From Muriiphilus sp048268845 (lineage in GTDB: Bacteria > Pseudomonadota > Alphaproteobacteria > Rhodobacterales > Rhodobacteraceae), in NCBI GenBank assembly GCA_048268845.1, contig JBLWUQ010000003.1, positions 62,001-126,000 on the forward strand: 64,000 bases of DNA. Reading direction: 5' to 3'. The notes beneath the pieces were generated by a model, which searched no databases, had not been told where the DNA came from, and saw only the letters and a list, made by a program, of their open reading frames with translations. Shown piece after piece: positions 8,870-17,991 of this stretch (position 1 is the stretch's first letter; every line of letters starts with the position of its first letter). A program made the position numbers and the translations under genes.

Positions 8870-10549
8870 TCAGTCGTCGCCCTTGAGCGCGGCGCCGAGA
8901 ATATCCCCCAGCGAGGCACCCGAGTCCGAAGAACCATACTGCTGCACGGCCTCTTTCTCTTCGGCGATCTCGCGGGCCTTGATCGACAGACCCAGACGGC
9001 GCGTTTTCGCATCGACGTTGGTGACGCGCACGTCGACCTTGTTGCCGATCTGGAAACGCTCGGGGCGCTGTTCGGCCCGGTCGCGGCTCAGGTCCGAGCG
9101 GCGGATGAAGGATTTCATGCCTTCGTATTCCACCTCGATGCCGCCATCCTCGATCGCCGTCACGGTGACGGTGATGATCGAGCCGCGCTTCACGCCGCCG
9201 ACGGCATCGGCGAACGGGTCGCCGTCAAGCGCCTTGATCGACAGCGAAATGCGCTCTTTCTCGGTATCGACTTCGGACACCACGGCCTGAACCACATCGC
9301 CCTTGCGGTAGTTCTGGATGGCTTCCTCGCCGCGCTGATCCCAGCTCAGGTCGGACAGGTGAACCATGCCGTCGATGTCGCCCTCGAGGCCGATGAACAG
9401 ACCGAATTCGGTGATGTTCTTGACCTCGCCCTCGACCTGCGTGCCCTCGGGGTGGGTCTCGGAGAAGACTTCCCACGGGTTGCGCATGGTCTGCTTGAGA
9501 CCGAGCGAAACCCGGCGCTTGGCGGCGTCGATTTCCAGCACCATGACGTCGACTTCCTGCGAGGTCGACACGATCTTGCCGGGATGGACGTTCTTCTTGG
9601 TCCAGGACATTTCCGAGACGTGCACCAGACCTTCGACACCCGGCTCCAGCTCGACGAATGCGCCGTAGTCGGTGATGTTGGTCACGCGGCCCTTGTGGAC
9701 CGAGCCCAGCGGGAACTTGGCGCCCACCAGATCCCACGGATCTTCCTGAAGCTGCTTCATGCCCAGGCTGATACGATGGGTTTCCTTGTTGATCTTGATC
9801 ACCTGGACTTTGATGGTCTCGCCGATGCTCACGATCTCGGAGGGGTGGTTCACCCGGCGCCAGGCCATGTCGGTGACGTGCAGCAGACCATCGACACCGC
9901 CGAGGTCGACGAAGGCACCGTATTCGGTGATGTTCTTCACGACACCATCGACGGCCTGGCCTTCGGTCAGGTTGCCGATGACTTCGGCACGCTGTTCGGC
10001 ACGGCTTTCCTCGAGGATCGCACGGCGCGACACCACGATGTTGCCGCGGCGACGGTCCATCTTGAGGATCTGGAACGGCTGCTTGAGGCCCATCAGCGGG
10101 CCGGCGTCGCGCACCGGGCGCACGTCGACCTGGCTGCCGGGCAGGAACGCCACGGCGCCGCCGAGATCGACGGTGAAGCCACCCTTGACCCGGCCGAAGA
10201 TCGCGCCCTCGACGCGGGCATCGTCGGCATAGGCCTTTTCCAGGTGATCCCAGGATTCTTCACGCCGCGCCATTTCGCGCGAGATGACGGCTTCTCCGCG
10301 GGCGTTTTCCGCCGCGCGCAGGAAAACCTCGACCACGTCGCCAACCGAGATGTTGGGCGCTTCGCCGGGGTTCGCGAATTCTTTCAGATCGACACGGCCT
10401 TCCATCTTGTAGCCGACGTCGATGATGGCTTGTCCCGCTTCGACCGCGATGACCTTGCCTTTGACGACACTGCCTTCTTCCGGCGTGTCGATCTCGAAGC
10501 TTTCGTTCAGGAGGGCTTCGAATTCCTCCATGGATGCTTTAGCGCACAT
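8870..10549 (-). CDS. rpsA: 30S ribosomal protein S1
   Basis: The 559-residue protein holds six S1 RNA-binding domains, as in proteobacterial S1, and brings mRNA to the 30S subunit. Repeated S1 signatures are easy to see: ITEYGAFVDLGGVDGLLHVT, ITDYGAFVELEPGVEGLVHV and ITEFGLFIGLEGDIDGMVHL. I chose the start at 10549 (MCAKASMEEFEALLNE) because it matches the usual N-terminus in this group; 10531 is an alternative. It follows cmk on the same strand, with a promoter-like pair and a terminator-like hairpin in between. Confidence 0.96.
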   Translation of the reverse strand: MCAKASMEEFEALLNESFEIDTPEEGSVVKGKVIAVEAGQAIIDVGYKMEGRVDLKEFANPGEAPNISVGDVVEVFLRAAENARGEAVISREMARREESWDHLEKAYADDARVEGAIFGRVKGGFTVDLGGAVAFLPGSQVDVRPVRDAGPLMGLKQPFQILKMDRRRGNIVVSRRAILEESRAEQRAEVIGNLTEGQAVDGVVKNITEYGAFVDLGGVDGLLHVTDMAWRRVNHPSEIVSIGETIKVQVIKINKETHRISLGMKQLQEDPWDLVGAKFPLGSVHKGRVTNITDYGAFVELEPGVEGLVHVSEMSWTKKNVHPGKIVSTSQEVDVMVLEIDAAKRRVSLGLKQTMRNPWEVFSETHPEGTQVEGEVKNITEFGLFIGLEGDIDGMVHLSDLSWDQRGEEAIQNYRKGDVVQAVVSEVDTEKERISLSIKALDGDPFADAVGGVKRGSIITVTVTAIEDGGIEVEYEGMKSFIRRSDLSRDRAEQRPERFQIGNKVDVRVTNVDAKTRRLGLSIKAREIAEEKEAVQQYGSSDSGASLGDILGAALKGDD

Positions 10550-10635
10550 GCGTATATGAGTTCCTTTTTCAGTCGTTTTTTCGGGCCATGCGGTTGTCTC
10601 CGCCGGTCTTTCTCTCGGGTTTCGACAGGGCGATC

Positions 10636-10666
10636 GCGAAAACAAAGAGGGTCGGCTTGCCGACCC
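10636..10666 (-). terminator. Terminator-like hairpin between cmk and rpsA
   Basis: On the minus strand GGGTCGG and CCGACCC form a 7-base-pair stem with a 4-base loop, followed by TCTTTGTTTTCG. It could terminate cmk transcription. Because it also lies downstream of the promoter-like pair at 10712-10740, it may instead attenuate rpsA. Confidence 0.65.
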
Positions 10667-10711
10667 TGCTCGCTCATGTCTCGCGGCGGTTACCGCCTTG
10701 TCTTGCGCGGG

Positions 10712-10740
10712 CGTATAAAGGCTTCGGCGCCGCTCTGCAA
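10712..10740 (-). promoter_or_regulatory. Sigma-70-like promoter for rpsA
   Basis: Minus strand TTGCAG (10735-10740), a 17-base spacer and TATACG (10712-10717) fit the -35/-10 layout. The pair lies about 165 bases upstream of the rpsA start. The match is moderate and untested. Confidence 0.4.
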
Positions 10741-10775
10741 GGGGTGCCGGCGTTTGCCGCGTCCGGAACCGGGCC

Positions 10776-11393
10776 TCAGCCGGCGCCGGAGCGCCGCTCC
10801 TCGACAATGGCGATCGCGGCCGCGAGTGCCGCGTCGATCGACAGCGCCGAGGTATCGAGCAGGATCGCATCCGCGGCGGGCTTCAGCGGAGCCGCCGTCC
10901 GGACGCTGTCGCGCTCGTCGCGCAGTTTCACGTCGGCCAAAACCTCGTCGCGGCTGACCGCATGGCCTGCCCCGACCAGTTCGAGATAGCGTCGTTCGGC
11001 CCGCACTTCGGGGGTCGCCGTGACGAACAGTTTGACCTGCGCCTCGGGGCAGATCACCGTGCCGATGTCGCGCCCGTCGAGCACCGCGCCGCCGGCGCGC
11101 GTCGCAAAGGCGCGCTGAAAGTCGACCAGCGCCGCGCGCACCTCGGGGATCGCCGCCGCCCGGCTTGCCGCCTGCGCCACTTCGGGCCGGCGCAGACCCT
11201 CGGTGGCAAGGTCGGCCGCAACCAGCGCGCGGGCCGCCGCGATCGGATCGGCCCCCTCCATCACCTTCGCCCCGACCGCGCGATAGAGCAGGCCGGTATC
11301 CAGATGCCCGAACCCGAAATGCGCCGCGAGCGCCTTGGAAATCGTGCCCTTGCCCGAGGCTGCGGGGCCGTCGATGGCCACGGTGAAACTCAT
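10776..11393 (-). CDS. cmk: Cytidylate kinase
   Basis: The 205-residue P-loop kinase phosphorylates CMP and dCMP with ATP. The Walker A motif GPAASGKGT is at residues 9-17, and the DGRDIGTVICP segment of the CMP-binding region is near residue 105. The start at 11393 (MSFTVAIDGP) is standard for the family. It lies between aroA and rpsA on the same strand, the conserved alphaproteobacterial order. Confidence 0.95.
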   Translation of the reverse strand: MSFTVAIDGPAASGKGTISKALAAHFGFGHLDTGLLYRAVGAKVMEGADPIAAARALVAADLATEGLRRPEVAQAASRAAAIPEVRAALVDFQRAFATRAGGAVLDGRDIGTVICPEAQVKLFVTATPEVRAERRYLELVGAGHAVSRDEVLADVKLRDERDSVRTAAPLKPAADAILLDTSALSIDAALAAAIAIVEERRSGAG

Positions 11394-11615
11394 TCCAGTC
11401 TCCGTTTTCCTTGGCCTAACCGCTCCAGAGGGACACGACAAGGTTTCAGCGTGCGGTTTTGCCCATCGGCAAGCCAGTCACCCGGTCGCCGTGTCCCGGA
11501 TCACCAGCAGCTTCATCCCGCCATCAAAGCAATACGTCTTGAGGTCGAGAACGTTGCGGCCGGCGAAGGTTTCCAAGTTCCGCCTGAGTGGCGGCAAAGA
11601 ACCATGCCACTTCGC

Positions 11616-12968
11616 CTAACGATCCACCCGCTCGATCCGTGCGCCCAAGCCGGCCATAAGCGCCTCGAACGCCGGGAAGCTCGTGGCAATCGGGCCGCCA
11701 TCGTCCACTGACACCGCCTTCTGCGCGGCCATTCCCAGCACCATGAAGCTCATCGCGATCCGGTGGTCGAGCCGCGCCGCCGCCGTGCCGCCGCCCGGCA
11801 CGCCGCCCGGTCCCATGCCATGCACCACCATGAAATCAGCGCCCTCCTCGACGGTGACGCCGTTGGCCTCGAGCCCGCGCGCCATCGCGTCGATCCGGTC
11901 GCTTTCCTTGACGCGCAATTCCTTGACCCCGACCATCTCGGTCCGGCCCTCGGCAAAGGCGGCGACGACCGACAGAACCGGGTATTCGTCGATCATGCTG
12001 GCGGCGCGCTCGGGCGGCACCCGGATGCCACGCATCGACGGCGAGAACCGCGCGCGCAGGTCGGCGGCCGGCTCGCCACCCTCCTCGCGCGGGTTCTCGT
12101 AGGTCAGATCCGCCCCCATCTCGCGCAGCGTCTCGAACAGCCCTGCGCGCGTCGGGTTGAGGCCGATATTGGGCACCAGCACGTCCGAGCCCTCGACGAT
12201 CAGCGCCGCACAGACCGCAAACGCCGCCGATGACGGGTCACGCGGCACGGCGATGTCCTGCGGCCTGAGTTCCGGCTGCCCGGTCAGCGTGATCACCCGG
12301 CCCTCAGCGCTGTCCTCGACACGCAGCTCCGCGCCAAACCCCGCCAACATCCGTTCGGTATGGTCACGCGTCGGCTCTGCCTCGATCACCACGGTCTCAC
12401 CCGGCGCGTTCAGCCCGGCCAGCAGCACCGCCGACTTCACCTGCGCCGAAGGCATCGGCAGCGCATAGCGCACCGGCACCGGGTCCGCCGCGCCGACAAT
12501 CGTCATCGGCAACCGCCCACCCGCGCGCCCATGGGCCCGCGCGCCGAACAGCGCCATCGGATCGGTGATCCGCGCCATCGGGCGCGACCGAAGGCTCGCA
12601 TCGCCGGTGAAGGTCGCGCTGATCGGGCTGGTCGCCATCGCGCCGATGATCAGCCTCACGCCGGTGCCGGCGTTGCCGCAGTCGATCACGTTCTCGGGTT
12701 CGGCGAAACCGCCGACGCCAACGCCATGCACCCGCCATTCACCGGTGCCCAACCGCTCGACCTCGGCACCAAAGGCACGCATTGCGCTGGCGGTGCCCAG
12801 CACGTCCTCGCCCTCCAGCAAGCCGCTGATCCGCGTCTCGCCAACGGCCAATGCGCCCAGGATCAGCGCCCGGTGGCTGATCGACTTGTCGCCCGGCACG
12901 TCGGCCACGCCCCGGAGCGGTCCGGCCTTGCGCGACGTCATCGGTATGGGATCGCCGTGGCCTGACAT
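11616..12968 (-). CDS. aroA: 3-phosphoshikimate 1-carboxyvinyltransferase (EPSP synthase)
   Basis: The 450-residue enzyme joins phosphoenolpyruvate to shikimate-3-phosphate in the aromatic amino acid pathway. The N-terminal PGDKSISHRALILGALA holds the substrate Lys, and DCGNAGTGVRLIIG and the conserved RVKESDRI near residue 350 are also present. A five-base GGAGG five bases before 12968 decides the start. The sequence LDHRIAMSF near the C-terminus is also typical. The gene begins 91 bases after the trmB stop. Confidence 0.96.
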   Translation of the reverse strand: MSGHGDPIPMTSRKAGPLRGVADVPGDKSISHRALILGALAVGETRISGLLEGEDVLGTASAMRAFGAEVERLGTGEWRVHGVGVGGFAEPENVIDCGNAGTGVRLIIGAMATSPISATFTGDASLRSRPMARITDPMALFGARAHGRAGGRLPMTIVGAADPVPVRYALPMPSAQVKSAVLLAGLNAPGETVVIEAEPTRDHTERMLAGFGAELRVEDSAEGRVITLTGQPELRPQDIAVPRDPSSAAFAVCAALIVEGSDVLVPNIGLNPTRAGLFETLREMGADLTYENPREEGGEPAADLRARFSPSMRGIRVPPERAASMIDEYPVLSVVAAFAEGRTEMVGVKELRVKESDRIDAMARGLEANGVTVEEGADFMVVHGMGPGGVPGGGTAAARLDHRIAMSFMVLGMAAQKAVSVDDGGPIATSFPAFEALMAGLGARIERVDR

Positions 12969-13027
12969 GGGCACCTCCGTCATCTCACCGGCTGATAGCC
13001 CAAGGCCGCACCCCGGTCCATCGCCTG

Positions 13028-13048
13028 TTCATCTTGGTCAAAATACTC
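13028..13048. repeat. Copy 1 of a dispersed 21-base intergenic motif
   Basis: TTCATCTTGG followed by TCAAAATACTC sits between trmB and aroA. A second copy at 17992-18012 matches at 19 of 21 bases. I recall closely similar sequence between genes in many Rhodobacteraceae genomes, but that is from memory. Confidence 0.55.
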
Positions 13049-13059
13049 AAATCGCCACG

Positions 13060-13773
13060 TCACCGCCGGCGAAACGTCAGATAATGCGGCGCCCGGCCTT
13101 CGCGCAGTGCCTTTTGCTCATAGCGTGTCGAAATCCAGTCGTCCCAGGGAGTGCGCCAGTCGTCGGGCCGCTCGGCCAGCCAGTCGAATCCGGCCTTGGG
13201 CATCTCCTCCAGCGTCTGGCGGACATAGTCGGTGATGTCGGTCGCCACCCGCACCTCTGCACCAGGTTTCAGCACCCGTGCCAGCGGGTCGAGAAACTCG
13301 GGCGTCACGAAACGGCGCCGGTGGTGGCGCTTCTTCGGCCAGGGATCAGGGTAGAGCACGAACGCCTTGTCGATCGACCCGTCCGGCAGCACATCGAACA
13401 GATCACGCACATCGCCGGGATGCACCGCGAGGTTGTCTACCCCCGCCGCGCGGATCTTGCCCAGCAGCATCGCGACGCCCTTGACGAAGGGTTCGCAGCC
13501 GATGATGCCGACGCCGGGATTCCGCGCCGCCTGATGCACCATATGCTCGCCACCGCCAAACCCGACCTCGAGCCAGACCGGCCGCCGGCCAAACAGCGCG
13601 TCAAGGTCCAGCGGCACGCGGTCGGGGTTTTCCTCCCAGCCGACCTTGCCCGGACTGAGACCTGCGAGGTCTTCGTCCAGATAGGTCCGCTGCATGTCGC
13701 GCAGGTCCTTGCCGCGGATCCGGCCATACAGATTGCGCCACGGGGCACCGGTCGGGTGTTTGTCCTCGGTCAT
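13060..13773 (-). CDS. trmB: tRNA (guanine-N7-)-methyltransferase
   Basis: The 237-residue SAM-dependent enzyme makes m7G46 in tRNA. The SAM-binding loop EVGFGGGEHMVH is near residue 70, the catalytic region LYPDPWPKKRHHRRRF near residue 140 is the hallmark of TrmB, and the TRYEQKALREG motif is near the C-terminus. It starts 12 bases after the metK stop and is probably cotranscribed with it, so a SAM-using enzyme follows the SAM synthetase. Confidence 0.95.
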   Translation of the reverse strand: MTEDKHPTGAPWRNLYGRIRGKDLRDMQRTYLDEDLAGLSPGKVGWEENPDRVPLDLDALFGRRPVWLEVGFGGGEHMVHQAARNPGVGIIGCEPFVKGVAMLLGKIRAAGVDNLAVHPGDVRDLFDVLPDGSIDKAFVLYPDPWPKKRHHRRRFVTPEFLDPLARVLKPGAEVRVATDITDYVRQTLEEMPKAGFDWLAERPDDWRTPWDDWISTRYEQKALREGRAPHYLTFRRR

Positions 13774-13785
13774 CCCGGCAAGCCC

Positions 13786-14952
13786 CTACAGCGCCGCCTT
13801 CAGCGCCTCGACCAGATCCGTCTTCTCCCACGAGAACCCGCCATCGGCGTCCGGTTCGCGCCCGAAATGGCCATAGGCGGCGGTGCGCTGGTAGATCGGC
13901 TTGTTCAGGGCCAGATGCGTGCGGATGCCGCGCGGCGTCAGGTCCATGATCCCGCGCACGGCCTTTTCGATCACGGTGTCGTCGGCTTCACCGGTGCCGT
14001 GGGTATCGACATAGATCGACAGCGGTTCGGCCACGCCGATCGCATAGGACAATTGCAGCGTGCATTTCTGCGCCAGCCCGGCGGCAACCACGTTCTTGGC
14101 AAGGTAGCGCGCGGCATAGGCGGCCGAACGATCCACCTTGCTCGGGTCCTTGCCCGAGAACGCCCCGCCGCCATGCGGCGCAGCACCGCCATAGGTGTCG
14201 ACGATGATCTTGCGCCCGGTCAGACCGGCGTCGCCGTCCGGGCCGCCGATCACGAATTTGCCGGTCGGGTTCACGTGCCAGACGGTTTCACCGGTCAACC
14301 AGCCTTCGGGCAGAACCTCATGGATATAGGGGGCGACCTTCTCACGCACGTCATCGGGGGTCATGTTCTCGTCAAGGTGCTGGGTCGACAGAACGACCTG
14401 CATCACCTCGACCGGCACGCCACCCTCGTAGCGCAGCGACAACTGGCTTTTCGCATCCGGCCCCATCCAGCCCTCGGTGCCGTTCTTGCGCACCTCGGCC
14501 AGCCGGCGCAGGATCGCATGGGCATAGTGGACCGGCGCCGGCATCAGAACCGGCGTCTCGTTCACGGCAAAGCCGAACATGATGCCCTGATCGCCCGCGC
14601 CTTCATCCTTGTTTTCGGCAGCGTCTACACCCCTGGCAATATCGGCGGACTGGGCGTGCAGGTAGCTGTCCACCTTCAGGTTTGCCCAGTGAAAGCCCTC
14701 CTGCTCATAGCCGATGTCGCGAACGCATTCGCGCGCGATCTCCTCGACCCGCCCGATCACGCTGGCCGGGCCACGAACCTCGCCGCCGATCACCACCCGG
14801 TCGGTGGTGGCGAAGGTCTCGCAGGCGACGCGCGACTGCGGGTCCTCGGCCAGAAAGGCATCGAGAACCGCATCGGAAATCCGGTCGCAAACCTTGTCGG
14901 GGTGACCCTCGGAAACCGATTCCGAGGTGAAGATGTAGTTCTGCCTGGCCAT
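13786..14952 (-). CDS. metK: S-adenosylmethionine synthetase
   Basis: The 388-residue enzyme makes SAM from ATP and methionine in the cytoplasm. The N-terminal FTSESVSEGHPDKVCDRISD, the ATP-binding GDQGIMFG motif and the GGGAFSGKDPSKVDRSAAY phosphate loop are all present. The leader carries a SAM/SAH-type riboswitch whose 3' strand contains the Shine-Dalgarno sequence, so translation should fall when SAM is plentiful. trmB follows directly. Confidence 0.98.
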   Translation of the reverse strand: MARQNYIFTSESVSEGHPDKVCDRISDAVLDAFLAEDPQSRVACETFATTDRVVIGGEVRGPASVIGRVEEIARECVRDIGYEQEGFHWANLKVDSYLHAQSADIARGVDAAENKDEGAGDQGIMFGFAVNETPVLMPAPVHYAHAILRRLAEVRKNGTEGWMGPDAKSQLSLRYEGGVPVEVMQVVLSTQHLDENMTPDDVREKVAPYIHEVLPEGWLTGETVWHVNPTGKFVIGGPDGDAGLTGRKIIVDTYGGAAPHGGGAFSGKDPSKVDRSAAYAARYLAKNVVAAGLAQKCTLQLSYAIGVAEPLSIYVDTHGTGEADDTVIEKAVRGIMDLTPRGIRTHLALNKPIYQRTAAYGHFGREPDADGGFSWEKTDLVEALKAAL

Positions 14953-14958
14953 GGGAAG

Positions 14959-15003
14959 TGCTCCGTTATGTAAACCCCGCCACGTCAGGAAGCCGTTGTG
15001 GCG
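14959..15003 (-). promoter_or_regulatory. SAM/SAH riboswitch in the metK leader
   Basis: The minus strand reads CGCCAC (15003-14998), then AACGGCTTCCTGA, then GTGGCG (14983-14978), forming a 6-base-pair stem, and then a short linker ending ACGGAGCA at 14959. This fits the SAM/SAH riboswitch class, known from Rhodobacterales metK leaders: a hairpin whose loop CTTCC pairs with the downstream GGAG to make a pseudoknot. GGAG is also the metK ribosome-binding site, six to nine bases before the ATG, so ligand binding should hide it. The element starts only about 19 bases after the lnt stop. Confidence 0.88.
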
Positions 15004-15021
15004 GTTGCTATGTTCCTTGCG

Positions 15022-16587
15022 TTACTGTGCTGCCCCGGAAGGGTCAATGGCTTTCGCCCGGCGGGTCATGATCAGGCCCGCGGCGCTGAGGATCAGCAAC
15101 AGGACGACCGGCGCATCGCCCCACCTGGCATAGATCGTCGGCGCCAGCGCGCCCGGCAGCGCTGCGTCCAGATGCCCGGCAGTGCCCAGCGGCAGGCTGT
15201 CCAACACACGGCCACGCGCGTCGATCACCGCGCTGATCCCGGTATTGGCGGCGCGCACGAACGGAAGGCCCAGTTCGATCGCCCGGAACCGTGCCTGCAC
15301 CAGGTGCTGCTGCGGCCCCGAGAACGTGCCGAACCAGGCGTCGTTGGTGACCTGCAGGATCCAGTCCGCCCGCTCTGGCGCGGCGCGCAGATCGCGCGGA
15401 AAGATCGCCTCGTAACAGATCAGCGGCAAAGCCTTGCCCAGGTCTCCCGGCAGCGCCATCACCGCTGCTCCCGGCCCGGCGGAATAGCCATAGCCCTCGC
15501 GTGTGGCGAGGCCCTGAATACCGAACCGGCCCAGAAGGTCGCCCAGCGGGACATATTCGCCGAACGGCACCACGTGATGCTTGTCATAGATCGCCTCGGC
15601 CTCGCCGTCGGCGGCGAACAGGACCAGCGAGTTGAAGACGCGCGTGCCGTCATAGCGCCGGATGCCCGCGACCAGTCGCGCCGGCGCTGCGGTTCCGGCG
15701 ATCCGGGCCTGAAGCTCCGGGTATTGCCCCAGAACGGAGGGCACAGCCGTTTCGGGCCAGATCACCAGATCGGGCGCGGGGCCGACGGCTGGTTCTGCCG
15801 TAAGGGCCAGGGTCCGGTCAAAGAACACGCCGACCCAGTCGGGATCCCATTTCAGGTGCTGGGCCGCATTGGGCTGGATCAGCCGCAGGGTCACCTCCGT
15901 GCCGCGCTCAGGCACCTCGCCGCGCGCCAGCACCAGCCCCGCCCCGAAGGCCAGAGCGAACCCCGCCACCACCGCGGCAATTGGAACCGGCTGCCGCCGC
16001 ACCGCCGCGATCCAGAGCGCGGCACCTGCGGCGAAGGTCAGAACCGACAGGCCGAACGCGCCGATGACGCTGGCCAAATGCGCCGGTGCGGTGTCGATCC
16101 AGGCAAGCCCCGGACCGCCCCATGGAAACCCCGTGAACACGGTGCCGCGCGCCATTTCGGCCGCCCCCATGACCACCGCGAAGGCCAGCCAGCCGCGGCG
16201 ACCATCCGGCGCAAGCCAGCGCGTTGCGGCAAAGCCCGCCGCCCAGAACAGCGCCATGCCGCCCGCCATGAAGGCCAGCGCAAACGGTGCCATCCAGCCG
16301 TGACGCGCGATATCGACCAGAAAGGGCTGCACGATCCAGACCAGCGTCAGCCCGAAATAGCCACTGCCGAACACCCATCCGGTCAAAGCCGCGCGCCGGG
16401 CCGTCGGCGCCTGCCACAGCAGGCCGAAGCCCAACGCCAGCCCCGCCAGCGTCATCGGCCAAAGCCCGAACGGTGCCTGACCCAGCGCCGCCGCCATGCC
16501 GGCCGCGAACCCGGCCAAGCCCAGACTCCAACGGCGCGCCATCAGCCATCGTGCCAGCCGCTCAGCGCGCAAAGCCGTTTCAGGCAT
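15022..16587 (-). CDS. lnt: Apolipoprotein N-acyltransferase
   Basis: The 521-residue inner-membrane enzyme adds the third acyl chain to lipoproteins. It has six or more hydrophobic segments in the first 220 residues and then a periplasmic nitrilase-like domain. The expected catalytic triad is visible as Glu279 (WPETAVPS), Lys336 (YDKHHVVPFGEY) and Cys391 (LICYEAIFP). The gene overlaps the upstream CBS-domain gene by 8 bases, so translation is probably coupled. Confidence 0.95.
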   Translation of the reverse strand: MPETALRAERLARWLMARRWSLGLAGFAAGMAAALGQAPFGLWPMTLAGLALGFGLLWQAPTARRAALTGWVFGSGYFGLTLVWIVQPFLVDIARHGWMAPFALAFMAGGMALFWAAGFAATRWLAPDGRRGWLAFAVVMGAAEMARGTVFTGFPWGGPGLAWIDTAPAHLASVIGAFGLSVLTFAAGAALWIAAVRRQPVPIAAVVAGFALAFGAGLVLARGEVPERGTEVTLRLIQPNAAQHLKWDPDWVGVFFDRTLALTAEPAVGPAPDLVIWPETAVPSVLGQYPELQARIAGTAAPARLVAGIRRYDGTRVFNSLVLFAADGEAEAIYDKHHVVPFGEYVPLGDLLGRFGIQGLATREGYGYSAGPGAAVMALPGDLGKALPLICYEAIFPRDLRAAPERADWILQVTNDAWFGTFSGPQQHLVQARFRAIELGLPFVRAANTGISAVIDARGRVLDSLPLGTAGHLDAALPGALAPTIYARWGDAPVVLLLILSAAGLIMTRRAKAIDPSGAAQ

Positions 16588-17476
16588 TCGTTTTTGAAGG
16601 TTTCAGGCGAACCCGCAGCCGCTTGATCCGGCGCGGATCAGCATCGACGATCTCGAATTCCGGCCCGGCCGGATGCACGATCACCTCGCCGCGCGCCGGC
16701 ACGTGACCGGCGATCAGAAACACCAGCCCGCCCAGCGTGTCGACCTCTTCGTCATCCTCGTCGAACCCGCGCAGGTGAACGCCGGCCTCGGCCTCGAACT
16801 CATCGAGCGGCGCGCGCGCCTCGGCCAGGTAACAGCCCGGCTGCTCCTTGACCCAGAGCGTGCCCTCGGCCAGATCGTGTTCATCCTCGATCTCGCCGAT
16901 CACCTGCTCGATCAGGTCCTCGATCGTCACCAGCCCGTCGACGCCGCCATATTCGTCGATCACCAGCGCCATATGGGTGCGGTCGGACTGCATCTTCTGC
17001 AGCAGGACCCCGATCGGCATCGACGGCGGCGCGAACAGCAGCGGGCGCAGAAGGTTGCGCAACTCATAGCGGGCATTCTGGCCGTTGAACCCATGGGTCA
17101 GGGCCACGTCCTTCAGGTGAACCAATCCGATCGGCACGTCGAGCGTGCCGTCGAACACCGGCAGGCGGCTCAGACCGTTGTCGCGAAACACCTCGACGAG
17201 ATCGTCCTTGGAGATCTCGACCGGCACCGCGACGATCTCGGCCTTGGGGATCATCACATCCTCGACCCGCATCCGACGCAGGTTCATCATGCCCGGAACC
17301 GTCATACCCGCCGCATACCCGCCATTCATTGCCGATGAAACCGGCTCCTCTGCATTCGCATCGCCGGGGCTGAGCGCCCCCATAATGCGGCTCAGAAGCG
17401 TGCCGCGTTGTTCGTTTGTATCTTCCTCTCGCGCGCCTTGCGCTGCGATAGAAGAGCCGTCGTTGCTGTCGCCCAT
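16580..17476 (-). CDS. CBS-domain protein of the CorC/hemolysin C family
   Basis: The 298-residue protein lacks the membrane DUF21 domain and so resembles soluble CorC. It has an N-terminal region of about 65 residues, two CBS domains (about 70-200, including VMIPKAEIVAVP and ALVIDEYGGVDGLVTIEDL), and a C-terminal CorC/HlyC domain (about 215-290, with GFDEDDEEVDTLGGLVF). Family members are linked to Mg2+/Co2+ handling and, in alphaproteobacteria, sit between ybeY and lnt as here. The start is preceded by GGAACC. Confidence 0.9.
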   Translation of the reverse strand: MGDSNDGSSIAAQGAREEDTNEQRGTLLSRIMGALSPGDANAEEPVSSAMNGGYAAGMTVPGMMNLRRMRVEDVMIPKAEIVAVPVEISKDDLVEVFRDNGLSRLPVFDGTLDVPIGLVHLKDVALTHGFNGQNARYELRNLLRPLLFAPPSMPIGVLLQKMQSDRTHMALVIDEYGGVDGLVTIEDLIEQVIGEIEDEHDLAEGTLWVKEQPGCYLAEARAPLDEFEAEAGVHLRGFDEDDEEVDTLGGLVFLIAGHVPARGEVIVHPAGPEFEIVDADPRRIKRLRVRLKPSKTNA

Positions 17477-17497
17477 GGTTCCTTCCGTCTGCCCGGG

Positions 17498-17986
17498 CTA
17501 GGTGCCCGAATCTCCATATGGGTCCGGCAAGCCCAGTTTGCCAAGTATTTCCACCTCAATCCGCTCCATAAGGGCCGCATCTTTGTCGTCAATGTGATCA
17601 TAACCCAACAGATGCAGGGTTGCGTGCACCAGAAGATGGCACAAATGGCTTTCGAAATCCTTACCCGCATCCGCCGCTTCGCGAGCGCAGGTGTCGTAGG
17701 CAATCGCGATGTCGCCAAGTTCGAGGTCCTCGGGCGGCGCTGGCACACCACCCGGAAACGCCGCACCGCGCTCCTCGCTCGGCCAGGACAGGACATTGGT
17801 CGGCGAAGACTTGCCACGGAACGCGCCGTTCAGCTCCGCGATCCGCCGGTCGTCGCACGCCAAAAGCGAAATCTCCGCCCCCACGACCCCCAGATGCGCC
17901 AGCGTCGCACTACAGGCCCGCCCGGCCAGCGCCGCCAGACCAACGGCCTCCCAGCGCGTGTCCTCGACGATCAGATCAACGCCCAT
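17498..17986 (-). CDS. ybeY: Endoribonuclease YbeY (rRNA maturation factor)
   Basis: The 162-residue zinc-dependent enzyme is needed for 16S rRNA 3' processing and ribosome quality control. The H-x3-H-x5-H metal site is His121, His125 and His131 in LLVHATLHLLGYDH. The NVLSWPSEE and LGDIAIAYD segments are also typical. It lies between phoH and the CBS gene, the common order. The dispersed motif at 17992-18012 lies just before the start codon. Confidence 0.95.
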   Translation of the reverse strand: MGVDLIVEDTRWEAVGLAALAGRACSATLAHLGVVGAEISLLACDDRRIAELNGAFRGKSSPTNVLSWPSEERGAAFPGGVPAPPEDLELGDIAIAYDTCAREAADAGKDFESHLCHLLVHATLHLLGYDHIDDKDAALMERIEVEILGKLGLPDPYGDSGT

Positions 17987-17991
17987 GCGAC

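Noticed and set aside
11394..11615. Possible tiny gene between aroA and cmk
   Set aside because: A short minus-strand frame reads plausibly (GRNVLDLKTYCFDGGMK), but it has no good start or ribosome-binding site and no family likeness.
12565..14973. Plus-strand open frame of 802 codons
   Set aside because: Antisense to aroA, trmB and metK, all of which have full family motifs.
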